From the NCBI GenBank assembly GCA_038380795.1, contig CM076259.1, positions 59,849,938-59,913,937 on the forward strand: 64,000 bases of DNA. Reading direction: 5' to 3'. Source of the DNA: Pyrocephalus nanus. Its lineage: Eukaryota; Chordata; Aves; Passeriformes; Tyrannidae. The position numbers and the translations under genes are program-made. The notes beneath the pieces are model-generated. The model made no database searches and was not told the origin of the DNA. It saw only the letters and a list, made by a program, of their open reading frames with translations. This document shows positions 49,024 through 61,416 of this stretch, one piece after another (position 1 is the first letter of the stretch; every line of letters begins with the position of its first letter).

Positions 49024-52000
49024 CTTCTGAAGTAATTAAACAAGAACATACAGAGCTCAAAGCTCATAAACACTACCCTGACAGACCACCTCAAGTTGGA
49101 CGGTGCCATTTAAAAGACTCAACCTTAGGAATACTGAAGAGCAGTAATCAAAAATGGTGCAGACTTCATATAGACATTGTAAATCAGATCAGCAAAGGCT
49201 ACATATTTGTGATCCCCCACCCTCAACTAAAATAGCACAAGCTATTTCTTGAAACAGCAGAAAGGGAAAGAACAGAGTATTGGAAGAACCAGCAATCAGT
49301 TTCAAAATTATTACATCTCTAGGATATGAGAAACAGGAAAATAGTGTGGCTCATCAAAACTACAGTTAGAAAAGTACAGCAGGCAACTCCTCAGAACATA
49401 CCTTATATTAAGTTATATTTTAAAAATTACTTCAGCTATTGATTTCTGCACTCCTGGATGGAGATCAAACCAGAATCTCAGCTCTCTAAAATCAGTAACT
49501 TTTATTATGCCATCTTCATTTTCTTATGACAGCTTAAGATAAGAGATCATACTAGCCCAAAAAATTAAAGTATAACTCTCCTTCTCTCCTGGATGTTTTT
49601 AAGGAGTAAAGTCCCATTCCCTCAGACTTCTGCCAGCAAAGGTAATTAAGGCAGCAGCTGAAGACACCAAGAAACTCAGTACATAGAACCTTTTCATAAA
49701 TGCTCAAATTACATTTGAACTGGGGCAGGGGGAGAAGGGAGAGTATTGAAGCGAAAAACAATAGTGAAAAGACAACCAAATATATCAGACACACAGAAGG
49801 CAACAGGTTTTATGTCCCAGATGAAACCCCACTCTCTTGCCTTGCAAATGTAATACAACTAGGTTCTAGCTCTGTAGCACCCAAAAACCTCAAGAACTCA
49901 CAATAACTGTATTACCAGATCACATGAATTAGATCCAATTATGTATTTAAAAGCAACGGTCACAAATAATTATGTTGTAATTATGATTATGTAATCATGA
50001 TCCAGGGTGCAGACAGCATTGAATGAAGGCCATATCCAAACTGACAAGAGAGAGATGCTATCTAAATGAGAACCCCAAGAGACTGATCTAAAACATTATT
50101 GCCAAGTAGAATCCATTTTAAAAATGCCACATCTGTAATACACATATGTGAATACATATATATACAAAATATTAAAAAAGAAATTGAAAAAAGCAAGCAA
50201 AAATTAGAATACTTTGGTCTTAACTTCAAGTTATAAAACTCATGCAGATTTATAGTCATGTTTTTATGCTTTGGTGTTGTTCTGTAATACTTAAATGACC
50301 ACTTACAGAACGTTTATCACCTGCATATCTTGGGATTGTTCCCTTCATAATTTTTCACTCTGAACCACTGTTTCAGTCCAAGTGTTTAGATTAATGTTGC
50401 CTGAATTAAGCCACCATTAGCAGTTTGTTAAACTACAAAGATATGTATTTAATTAGTAGCTCAGTAGATACAGCTCTTTACAGTCACTTCTGGAATTCAA
50501 AAGCAAAATACAGCAGGAAAAGGAGAACAGAAACATTGCAGCTGTAGAAATCAATGTGGCCTCTGTCTACATGTGAAGGAAAAGCAAAGCAAACAGGTTA
50601 CATGAAATGTTAAGACTGTGTAAGTGGACTGACATATCTTAACCTTACATCATCCCATTTAACATTATTGTCTGTGTTACGTAACTATAATTTAAAGCGT
50701 TTTTGAAATCTATTAAGAGCCAGTTACTTTTTGAACCTCAAGCGCTCTTGTCTGCAATGACTGCCAAGTGTAAACACACCAAATGTCTTTCTATAGTTTC
50801 TAACAGTTAAGGACTGACATTTCTACTGTTCCAATAATTTGATGGTCACAAAGTTGTGATGGAATTTTCCTTTTTTTTTTTTTTTTTTAATAAGTTGTAC
50901 TCTAGACTGAACTCTAACAGCAAGGTTAGAGACATGCTGGAAATGTTCGCAATACATGTTTGCTGAGGTTAAGAATAGCCCAAAGATAAGCAGTTGCCTA
51001 AACTTGGCAGTTATGAACTGGGACTCTACACAGGCACAAAACATTCTTCTGATGCTCAGACTCATTTGTTCTCAAACACTGCCTGTCCTGGCTCCGAAGC
51101 CATACACAAGTTTAATGAAGTGACAATCCCCTGCTGTCACAAAGTTTTGAGAGATTCAGGTCACAGGAAAAAAAAAAAAAAAAAAAAAAAAACCAACAAA
51201 AAAAACCAGCAACAACAAAACCAAAAACAAAGCAAAATAACAAACCATGGGTAATTTGACACAACAGGAACTTACTGAAGAGAATTAGATAATAGGTGCT
51301 GAGATTTGGGTTTTTCCCATCATCAAGATAAAAATCCTATTTTCTTCTCAGCACTAAATGAGAAGGCTCACACTTGGTATCAGAAAATGGGTGTATATTT
51401 GATGCTTCAGTCTTGGAGAGGATTTAAAGAAAACCTCTGATAAAACACATTCTTTTCAGGGGAGTCACAACCATTTCTTTCCCAAAGCTTTCAGAAACTT
51501 GAAATACCTTAAGGTAGTCTTACCTTTTATGTCTCCCTATAAAACTTAATTGGGAAGAGTAGGTTAATGCAGAAAGGAGAGGTTTAGCAATGCGTATAAT
51601 GTAATCCATGGCAATTGAGTAAGTCTGCCTTTCATCAGCAACAGTGACATATTCAATCTAACCTCATTAACAGCACAGAATTTCCCACAGCATTTGTAAG
51701 AAATATCAATTTTGCATATTTAACATTATTTGATCTCACATGCCATCTATGCCATTTCTCCTGATGCCACTGTAATCTTATACTGAAAAAGATAAAATCA
51801 TAGCAGCAATAATTCTCCCAGCCCCTAAAACACAACCATCCTGTCTACAGTGAGACATGTATTTTTTTTTTCGTATTACACTTTGAAAAATAAAGAGTCC
51901 CTAATGTCTTGTTTTGTGCCAGTAGAGGCCATCAAACTCATTATTTCTATTTAAAATCTGATGAGACAACATTCATAAACACCCTGAATACAGACACACT

Positions 52001-53500
52001 AACAACAATTTAAGTACAAGTAATTGTACTTGCCTACTCTGCATTAATTTTATTATCACCACTTAGCATAACATGTAAGGGTCCAGTAAGTTCAAACGAT
52101 ACCATATCAGGAAGCTGCACTAAATAATTTTTCAACTGATTGTAACTAAACAGGACTTTCCTCTGGAACTGGTGGTCAGTTTCTGAAAGCAGATAATGTA
52201 CAATTATGGGCAGATTCTTCACCCAAATTAGTCAGATATTAAAATTATCTCATCTTCTTTCGTTTTTCATAAATTCTTACTAAGAAGTACCTAGGTTTCC
52301 ATTCATTTTAAAGGCAAAACCAGAAACAATGGTATTTCGGTCTCTGAAAATATAAGAGGCTTCTATTTTCAGTAAAATAGCACTGCTTCACATCAGCATG
52401 CAGGACCATTACAATGTCGTTACATTTCACAATCATTAAGAAAATTGAATTTCCAGATTAAAAAAGGGGCAGGCACAAAAATCTGGATATTTCCTCATCA
52501 GATGTAATGGACAAAAATTAAATGATGACAATTTAGACTCAAGCTCCTTAACTGTCTCCCTGTCTACACACAGAAGACAACTTTTCATTCTTCTCTAAAA
52601 TAGCTGCATCACAGAATTAGCTTTCAATGGAAAGCCCCTCTATTTATTGATGGATTGCACTATAAATACTTACTTGAAATAAACTGTTGAGTAAATTGTG
52701 AAGCTGTAATGGAAGACCTGTTTTCTTTCTCAGATTGACTCTCAAACACATGTGCTAGCCATAATCAACCACACGATCCTCAAATATTAGCTAATAAAAA
52801 TGCCAACAGAAGACATGAGAATTAAGAAAAAAAATTACCACTCAGAAAGGCAGAATAATATTCAAAATATACCAAAACACAGGAAAGCATCAATACAAAA
52901 TAGTCAAAATTATATATATTGCTTAAAAGAATCTCAAAAGATTTTATTCTTTTCTTACCCTAAAGAGGATGGAAAAACAGAACCTCATTCGTCTTCTCTA
53001 TTTCATGGGTAACAAGTTTCATGTTTTCATCCTGATAATTACTACCTATATCTTTTGTGAATTATAGTCACCCAATTCCAACTGAAACCAATGCATTTAT
53101 TAACTTTAGCAAGAGGGATCTGGGCTTCTAGTCATTAAGAACTTCAGAAATATAGGTTAGACTATCTATAATTAGCATTCCTGATGATTTAAACATGGTT
53201 TGATGATTACTAAACTCATCATCTTTAAATAAACACTTCTGACTCAGCATCAGCAGAATAGAGACATTTTCATCAACTAATTTAGCTTAAGACTTTTTGG
53301 CAAGCAAGAAGAGGAAAGAACCAATAGCTTTATAAGATCAGTGAAGGCAGGAATAGGCATGCAACTATGTTAACAAGTAGAAGGGAAAATATTATCGTGA
53401 AACAGAATCCAAAGTTATTGCAGACAATTGTTCCCATGCCCCAGTGTTTTGCATTTTAAAGTGACTAATCAGTAAGCAGACACTACATAGACACCCCCCC
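49024..53500. other. Probable intron DNA, no gene recognised
   Basis: AT-rich, without recognisable exons. Homopolymer runs lie at 50871-50888 (T) and 51168-51192 (A, followed by an A/C-rich stretch to 51240). A small perfect inverted repeat AAGTACAA/TTGTACTT lies at 52012-52031. Confidence 0.5.
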
Positions 53501-53720
53501 CAAAAAAAAACAAACACCAAAAAAAAAACCAAAAAAACCCAAATCAAACAAACAAAAATCCCACAACACAAAACAAACAAACAAAAAAAAACAAACACCA
53601 AAAAAACCCAAAAACCCAAATCAAACAAACAAAAATCCCACAACACAAAACAAACAAACAAAAACAAACAAACAAACAAAAAGCCACATACAAAAAAACC
53701 CAAACAAACTACCAAAACCA
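53501..53720. repeat. A/C-rich low-complexity block with a 77-bp tandem duplication
   Basis: The plus strand is almost entirely A and C. A 47-base segment at 53541-53587 is repeated exactly at 53618-53664 (period 77), with weaker similarity on either side. The exact match means the duplication is recent compared with other repeats here. The 109-codon minus-strand frame (Phe/Val/Cys/Leu-rich) is an artefact of this composition. Confidence 0.88.
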
Positions 53721-55970
53721 CCCAAACACCAAATTCCTTATTTAAGTATTCAGGTAAGGGAACTACCCATTTTATTATTATTAAATACTAACATGCTTTA
53801 CAAGTCACATTGTATCTTGTAGAAGCTTACAGACCATAAAATGGAAAACATTTATTTCAGTACTTAGTAGTCAAAGAGGATGACACTAATGACTTCTGAA
53901 TCAAAGATGTAATGCTATAATGGAGCCACAATATTCAATTGCCAGTGATGAGCAGGAGACATCTCAGGAAGTCACCTGCTAAGTGAGCTAGGACACAAAA
54001 CCCAAATAAAAAGCTCAGTGTATTCATAGTGAAAGAACGTACAAAGACTGAAAGGACACGTGCCCATTATGATCCTCAGCAAACAAACAAAACCCAAAAT
54101 CAGACACCAGAGTTATTTTATCAGTCCACTGTAGTTGAGAACTCAGACCTTCCCACAGCTCTCAACGATCTGACCCATATTCAACGCCCAGATCCAGAAC
54201 ATTACAGGTCATCTGAACTGGAAAATCTTATTTCCAATACACTGGTGCTACATAAGGCTGACTGTCAATCTTCCTAAACCCTCACAAAAAGATTTTTTGA
54301 AAGATAAATATACTCCTTTACACTAGTTTATTGATAATATCCCTCCCCCCTGCCATAAATGCACTAGAACGTGAATTATTTTGCATATCAGGTCTTAAAG
54401 CTTGTTTTGTCTAGACTCCTTGGAAACTTGGTTTGCATAACACGTTCTTTCCAAAAGACTCCTCTGGTGAAATTATTATCTGTTGGGTTTTTTTTTCTTT
54501 ACTTATACTAAAGATGAGGCACTTCTAGTTTCAAAAACTCAGTCTAAATTCCTTTATCTCAAGTTCAGCAGAGGACCCTTCCTTCCATCTTCATGAGGCA
54601 GGCATTCCAACCTACATATTTTAAATTAAATCATTCTTTCCAGATTCAGTAACCCACTCAGCTTTTATATATTGCGTTAACTTATTCCACATTAAGATAT
54701 CAGAGACCTTTAACTCTCTTTTCTACTGTGTTACATCAGTCTTCTGCTACTAGGCTGCATACCGTTCCCCAAATAGTACAAGCCATTCTGATTTTTTAGC
54801 AGTATGTACACATGAAGCAAATCATTCCTCATTTTTCCCCTACATCAGTTGCTTTAAAATACAGGAGACCTTAGAATGATGCCAAATGCCTAATATGAGC
54901 TTCTTCAGAGGTCTGACCTCATATTAAAAACAAAATAAATAAAAAAGATGACAAGTTTATCTGTACTGCATATATGAATATGGCTGAATATACTAGAAAC
55001 CTATTTACACAGTGCCTGTGACATTCTGAAACAGCCTCGCAGTGAAGTATCTGAAGCTCCATAGAGCACAAGAGCATCAAACATTTATTCTCATAATAGC
55101 TTTAAGTATCTTTCCACTTCTCCTGTTGTGTTTTTTTTTTTGCATTTGGGTTGTTTTGATTTTTTAGACTGGTAGCTATTTCCTCCAGCTAAATATGTGG
55201 CTGAGAGAATTCAAAGTATTTTTTTTTTAAACTGTCAACTTACATAAGTTTAGACACTTTTACTAAATACAGTTCAAGTATTTAGAAGGTTTTATGAATT
55301 ATGGCTTCTATTCAGATGAAGTTTTTTACGTCATTATAGAGAAACTTATTACAGGCTTAATATGATTTGCAACCTCCATTAAATCAAAATAGAGAACTAT
55401 CCCAAGAACTTAATTACATGCTGCTTGTATGCATTTTGCTTTATGGTAAAGATGTGTGAAAAAGGCTTCAAGGTCAGATCTAGGACCTTGAATTTGCCTA
55501 AATTTTCTCAAAACAAAGTGCAACAATAATAAATAAATTATAATATGCTACCAAAAAGATTTAACTAACAATCTGAAAATCCACTTAGTAAATGTCTAGA
55601 AGGGGAACAATGCTGTCCTACACCATAAGCCTACTTAGAAGTTGTATTTTAAATCAAATTTTATCTTCTAAGTTATATATGTTCAAAGTTAGTTATAAAT
55701 GGTGTAATCTCAGATCTCTGACTTTCTGTAAGCCCCAGTACCTGTAAGTCCTTATACTGAAATTATTTTCCATTATACTGCAATTTCTCTTATGCATTTC
55801 ATCAGCACAGGACATTTGAAAACTGGAATCAGTGTCTCCTGAAGTAGATCATCTCAGATGTTCAGTTCGAGTTTCAGTAAGGAAAAATTTTGCAAAGAGC
55901 CTTAGCATCTCTTCTCAGATCTATATCCCTTTATTAGTAGCTGCCAAATCTAGCAGCCTAAAAGAGGCGA
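53721..55970. other. Non-coding AT-rich DNA
   Basis: No exon, RNA gene or recognised transposon. Only short frames and poly-T runs. Confidence 0.5.
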
Positions 55971-55974
55971 TGCA

Positions 55975-57165
55975 GCTCCAACTCCCTGTCCCAAGGTCCA
56001 GCCCAGCAGCAAGGCCGAGCACACATTCCCCCATAAGCACACACAAAAACATGTGCACAGCACAAAAACACATCTGGCAACACAGGTCAGTGCAAACTCA
56101 GCACTTCGGTAAACACAGGCAGCACCAGCATACCCCTCCTGCTACTTTCTGGTCAGGGTGAAAGTCCATTAGGAGAACATGTACACACATGCACACACAG
56201 AGAGAATACAACCAGCCCCTTTAACTGGCCTTGGGCTTGCTATCAGTTCCCCTAGCAGCTATCCCCTCACCCTCAGTCTGCCCAGCTGCCAACACATGGC
56301 ACACAAGTTCCTGAGGCCCCACACCAGGTTCTGGTGCTCAGACCCCCTCACAAGCGTGCAGACACTCACTACAGATCCTAGAATCTGGCCTTGGACCATC
56401 TACCGAGCTGGTCCCCAGAGCTGTAGGCCTCTGGTTACTTTATGCACAAATACACACACAAGTGGGGGGCTTGTCCAGACCCGAGAGCCTCCACAGAACT
56501 TGGCCTGGACTCCCCCTGCTTGCCAGCTCCACAATGTCTCATGTAGATGCATGCATCTTCCTCCTGGACTTCACAGCCATTCTTGAGTCTCTTCTACTCC
56601 CTGGCTAGTCCTGCTGCACAGTCTCCAGCAATCACATCCCAGTGTGCACACCCTCACCTGACGAAGCACACGAGCCCTTGTGACCCATAGTCAGACTCGA
56701 GCTGCTGGCACTGAGACCCCCACAGGCACACACAGTATGGAGCCCCTTACCCAGTAAAACACTTAGACTTTAATGAGACTGTGGTGATGACAACAGGGCA
56801 TGGCCAGACAAACATACTGACCAGCCATCTGCTTACACACAGCCAGCTCACTTTATCCTTTCACTCCTGTATATTCCCCGTGGTTATTCATTCCCCACAA
56901 AATCAATGTCATCCTTTCTTTCCCCAACCTTGCTCCCTCCCCTAAGCTTCCCATTCTGAGCCATGTACAATCACAAAACATTCTTACCTGTGTCTACCCC
57001 CTTCCCAATCTGCAAGCTAACCTCTGTTTACTTAAGTGTCACCCAGATTCCTGAGGGCTGATGATTTCCAGTGACAGCCCTGGCAGGAGACAGGTCAGGG
57101 GGCTTATTTCTCTGACGAGGCTATCAGGGTTCCCCTGCCTGCTCCTGTGCCTCAGGGCTTTGCTG
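55975..57165 (-). mobile_element. C-rich island, probable LTR or inserted retroelement
   Basis: About 1.2 kb whose composition changes abruptly from the AT-rich flanks. It is C- and CA-rich on the plus strand with CpG rare, unlike a CpG island. It holds an open frame of 135 codons (56179-56586) that is Pro/Ser/Thr/His-rich and not recognised. The style (long pyrimidine-rich tracts, CACACA islands) resembles avian LTRs in reverse orientation, but I could not fix ends, a primer-binding site or a family name. Strand is a guess. Confidence 0.4.
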
Positions 57166-60100
57166 TGCACATGGAGACAAGCCTTTTAATCACATAACCT
57201 ATCACCCTTAATATATCTAGTTTGAACATCCAAAGCTATTCCAAGGGTATTTATCAAAGCCATGAAAATAACATTTCAAAGTTCAAAGCTAGTGTGTTTG
57301 GAAAATCATCATGCTCGCCACTTGTTTTAAGTTGTGGGGTTTTAGATTAAAAAAGGCATATCATTTATCAGATTTACTGACTCAAGTTGTTGCTCTTAAG
57401 TGTCAGGTGCTTGCTCATGTGTAAGCAAGCTCTAATAAACGTTTTCCAACCGTTATCAGGACACTTAACTAACACAAAAAGCACCACGTACCTTGTTGAT
57501 CATATCATATTATATTTGCTTTATAAACACTCATGACTGTTAATGTTATTGCTAAGCAACTGGATGATCTACGATACAGTATTTGCATAGCACTATCTAT
57601 CAGCAAACAAATGACTTTGAAACCTTTTAGTTCACAATTCACAGAATTACATACCTAACACTTGACAGATTTTTTTTTGAACTTTTAATAAATCATCAAA
57701 TCACTGGATGACAAAAAAAAAAACCTCAGTCACCACTAGTATTTAAAAGATTTGCACTGTAAAGAGATTTAAAAATATGGGAGGTTTGGATTGCATGGGA
57801 GATGACAGGGAAGTTAAAGTTTTAATTAGACAGCAGCTCTGCAAGGCAGAAGCAGTAAAACTGAAGACTCTATTCAGAATTTGTGAAGTACCATTTTATG
57901 CCTAGGGGGTGAGGGAACTCATCCCTCCTTACCTAGCAGTTACAGCATCTGCAAAGACACAAATCTGTTCACATACAGAAAAAAGAACACGTCAAAAGAA
58001 AAAGCATTAGTCCAAAAATGCAAGAGGAACAAAGAGGAACCAGGGCTGGTTTTATGTTACAAATGAAAATCTGCCCTCTTCCACTGCTTACCCACATACT
58101 GCCTTCTCCAGTAAGCCTAACTGTGTCCTCCTCTACCAGTACATGGGGTGCTCTTACAGATCCCCTTCCATTTTCACTGAAAATCAAGGTTTGCTTTGAT
58201 TGAATCAAAATCTTGGTGTTTCCAAACTATTTGAACCCAGTGACCCAATTTACAATTTGGCAAAACAGCTACTGTTACTGTATTATTGATACAAAATTAT
58301 ACTCTTAATGCTGCCCTCCTCGAGTCTCACTGTTAAACGGTTCATTGCTTTGTGCGAAACACTTTACAAAAATTCGTATTCTAAGGGAGCAATGAGCTTG
58401 GCCAGACAAGCTGAGTGAGGGAACATGGCCAGGCAAGCCCCCTAAGGGCAACCAAAGCAGGGTCTTGTATGGGAGCAAGATTTTAAAGGCCAGATTTCAG
58501 TCAGCAGCTCTGAAAATCTGACTTAGTAAGACATGCTCTCAACACTGCAATGATGAACTAACCTGTCTGTCACTGCTATGGAAAGGTCAAACATATACTA
58601 AGAGCCAGTCCATCACTTTAAATGTCCCATTGCTCCATGCAGACAGCACCACCTCACTTGAATGGTGTAAGCAGCAATACACCAGCTGAACAGCAGCAGG
58701 AGGAGCTCACATATTCCCATTTGTCAGGTCAAAACAGTGGGTAATTTTAGAACTACTCCACAAGAAACACATTTAAAATAGATAGATGAATGACAGGAAT
58801 TTGGAGTGGTGGGTGAGACTACAAAAATTCTCATTACCAAGTGTCTGGAACTGAATGGTCTACTAGCTAGAGAATCATCTGAATATTAGTTAGGCATGTT
58901 TTCTAAGCATGGAGCTTCAGAAAGTCTATGGCCACCCACACTGCCATATGCTTAGGTTATACCAGACATTCCTAACAAATTGCCGTATTTTTTGGTTTGA
59001 TCCTTCCCTCATCATTATTGATTTCTCACCTGTGCAATTACTGAAGAAGCTGTAGCATCACTGTTTGCAGTCTAAAGCTCAACATGGTCATAAGCACAAA
59101 AAATCACGCACAGAAATATAGACAGCAGATTTAAGCTCCTTTTACATAAGCACTGACCTCTTAGCATAGTTTGTGAAGGTTCTAGGACAGAGAGAGGAAG
59201 TTTCAGTTTGTTTGCAATGTCAACATGACAACAGTTGGGGCAAAGAGAGGAAGAAGTGGCAAGAAGCATGTCCTACCCACAAAGTGGAAGTGGATTTCCA
59301 AAACAGAAGAATATTCCTACCCTTTTAAAAAGGAGAAAAGACTTCTAAGGCAATACTCTTAAAAAATATTGGGTAACAGCAAGAATTAGAAGTAGAAAGA
59401 ATAAGGCTGAAGAGAAAGAACTCAAGTCCCAACTTCTCCAGCCCTACAATGTCTATTTAACGTGCACCGCATTAGGAAAAATACATTCCCAGTAGAATAA
59501 TTAATTTAAATAATAGCTTCTTCAGGTTAAATAGTTTTATAAAACAATACACATTTAATATTTATACAGTGACAGGAACTGGCATCATACAGGTCTTAAG
59601 TCTCCGTGGATAATGGACTACACATCAGCTCCGTCTCTGGGTTAAAATTACAGTGTTCTAGAGACTACAACTCTGAATTTTTCCAGAGAGAGCAGAGAAT
59701 ACAGAAGGAAATGGTACAAGACAGACCCTTTTAAGTATATTATATATGCTTACTTGTATCAGTCATGGATTTTTAAACTGTATCATAAAACCACATTATT
59801 TTTCAATATATTAAAAATAAAGTGAATGGAAACAAAGCACTCACCATTGGTGTCAATGTACTCCTGTACTGACAGACTAGGATAATTTTAATATTAGAAT
59901 GTGATAGTGTCAAATCTGTACTATTTTAATGCCATTACCAAAATAACAAAATGGACTAAATTTAACATCAAGTCCTGACACATCCAATTATGCTAGAACT
60001 TGGGATATTACCACGATAACATGAAGGCATGAAAAGAACCTTTTCAAGAAGTTATCATTAGATACATATAATAGTTACACATGGCCTAAAAGTCTCAGAA

Positions 60101-60692
60101 GGAAATATTACAGAAATAAGATAATTTGTTATCAATTTCTATGCTGATGATCAGAGAAAACCAAATTTTAAAATCCTCGAACTGTTAAGGTTTCAGCACT
60201 CAGATTACAGAGGAAATGACTAACATCACCAAGTGTCTGTTATACCGACATTATTTTAACTATTCATTGTGCACTCTCATGCAAAATCATGAGTGTGATG
60301 CTTAGTTCAAAGTATACATATGATGAAAGGAAAACAAAGTCTTTATAGCTCAAATATTATTTCTTAACACTTTCAGTCCTATTTTAAAAGGCAGTCAACA
60401 AGATTGCAATGAATTACTTCAGCAAATTGTGATTCCTTTACTGTAAAAACTAACCTGCTAAGAACTTTTAATTGGTCTATGTAACATCAAAGTAAGCTCT
60501 AGGAAAAGGACTGGTAGAAAACAAGAACCCCAGCCTGAGATCTGCATTAGCACAATTCAAAAGTTACAGTCAGGCTGCATAAGATGTTATGTCATGTAAC
60601 CATATGAGCAGAAAGTACTTATTTCTGCATGTGAAGCAACATCTGCAAACAATAAACTTCTCTCTCTTATTCTGGCCTCCAGAAATGTGACT

Positions 60693-60736
60693 AATGGCCT
60701 TTCACACAAAGTGGAATGGCCTTTCATACACAGTTG
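60693..60736. repeat. Two-copy 22-bp tandem duplication
   Basis: AATGGCCTTTCACACAAAGT and AATGGCCTTTCATACACAGT begin 22 bp apart (60693 and 60715). A small local duplication. Confidence 0.8.
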
Positions 60737-61349
60737 AAGAGGGTGCCAAGATAAACCTGGAGTACTTGTATTTATTGTACTAAGTCCTACACAATCATTA
60801 AGAGTTCCCAGGAACTCTTAGCCTCTCCTGAAAGTCCGTATCTCACTTCTCCCTACACATGCCCCAAACTACAACATCTATTCTAACATGCTGTAACAAA
60901 TAGGTTTAGTATAATCCAGAAGCTGTTAATATGCCCCAGATCTTTAAGTGAGATATTACAACATACCCTCTTAACAGCACTAGCACAACTGCTTAACACA
61001 GCATTTGGGTAGAAAGCAGTGCCCTGTGCACTGTCATCATTCCAAGCAAGAGAGATATCAAGTAAGTACATTTAGAGTTGGAAGGTATCCTGTAATTTGC
61101 AAGATAAATACAACAGATGACCATGTCCACCAGAAACACCAGCATGCCCTTCAAGGGCACATCAGCTCACAGACCATAAAACCAAAACAAAGATTCCTGA
61201 AAGGTTAAGATACCACAAGTTGGTAACAGTGTTAGATAGTCCCTGTCTATCCATAAGGACCACAGCATCTCCATGAAAATTCAGGAGCCACCTCTCAAGG
61301 AGGCTGCATTCCAGTGACAGGTCCTCTGTAAATGCCATAGAGAATTCTT

Positions 61350-61416
61350 ATGCCTTCTCCACAGAGGACTTTATTCTTGTGGGTCTCTTTTAAATCAGGA
61401 TATTCCACAATTCTAT
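61350..61416 (+). mobile_element. CR1 LINE 3' tail fragment (F)
   Basis: Read in reverse complement it has 'TCATAGAATTGTGGAATATC', then 'CTGATTTAAAAGAGACCCAC', then 'AAGAATAAAGTCCTC'. This is the pattern of a CR1 3' end of the type that carries GGAATATCCTGAGTTGGAAG. Only about 65 bp is recognisable. Confidence 0.7.

Noticed and set aside
52012..52031. Perfect inverted repeat AAGTACAA-GTAA-TTGTACTT
   Set aside because: Short palindromes of this size are expected by chance in 64 kb of AT-rich DNA, and no context supports a function.
53392..53721. 109-codon hydrophobic minus-strand frame
   Set aside because: Translation of A/C-only low-complexity DNA in reverse; the Phe/Val/Cys/Leu runs are an artefact.
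61361..61385. Apparent third copy (reversed) of the word shared at 39.7 and 42.5 kb
   Set aside because: This sequence is better explained as part of the CR1 3' end at 61350-61416, so the likeness is coincidental.
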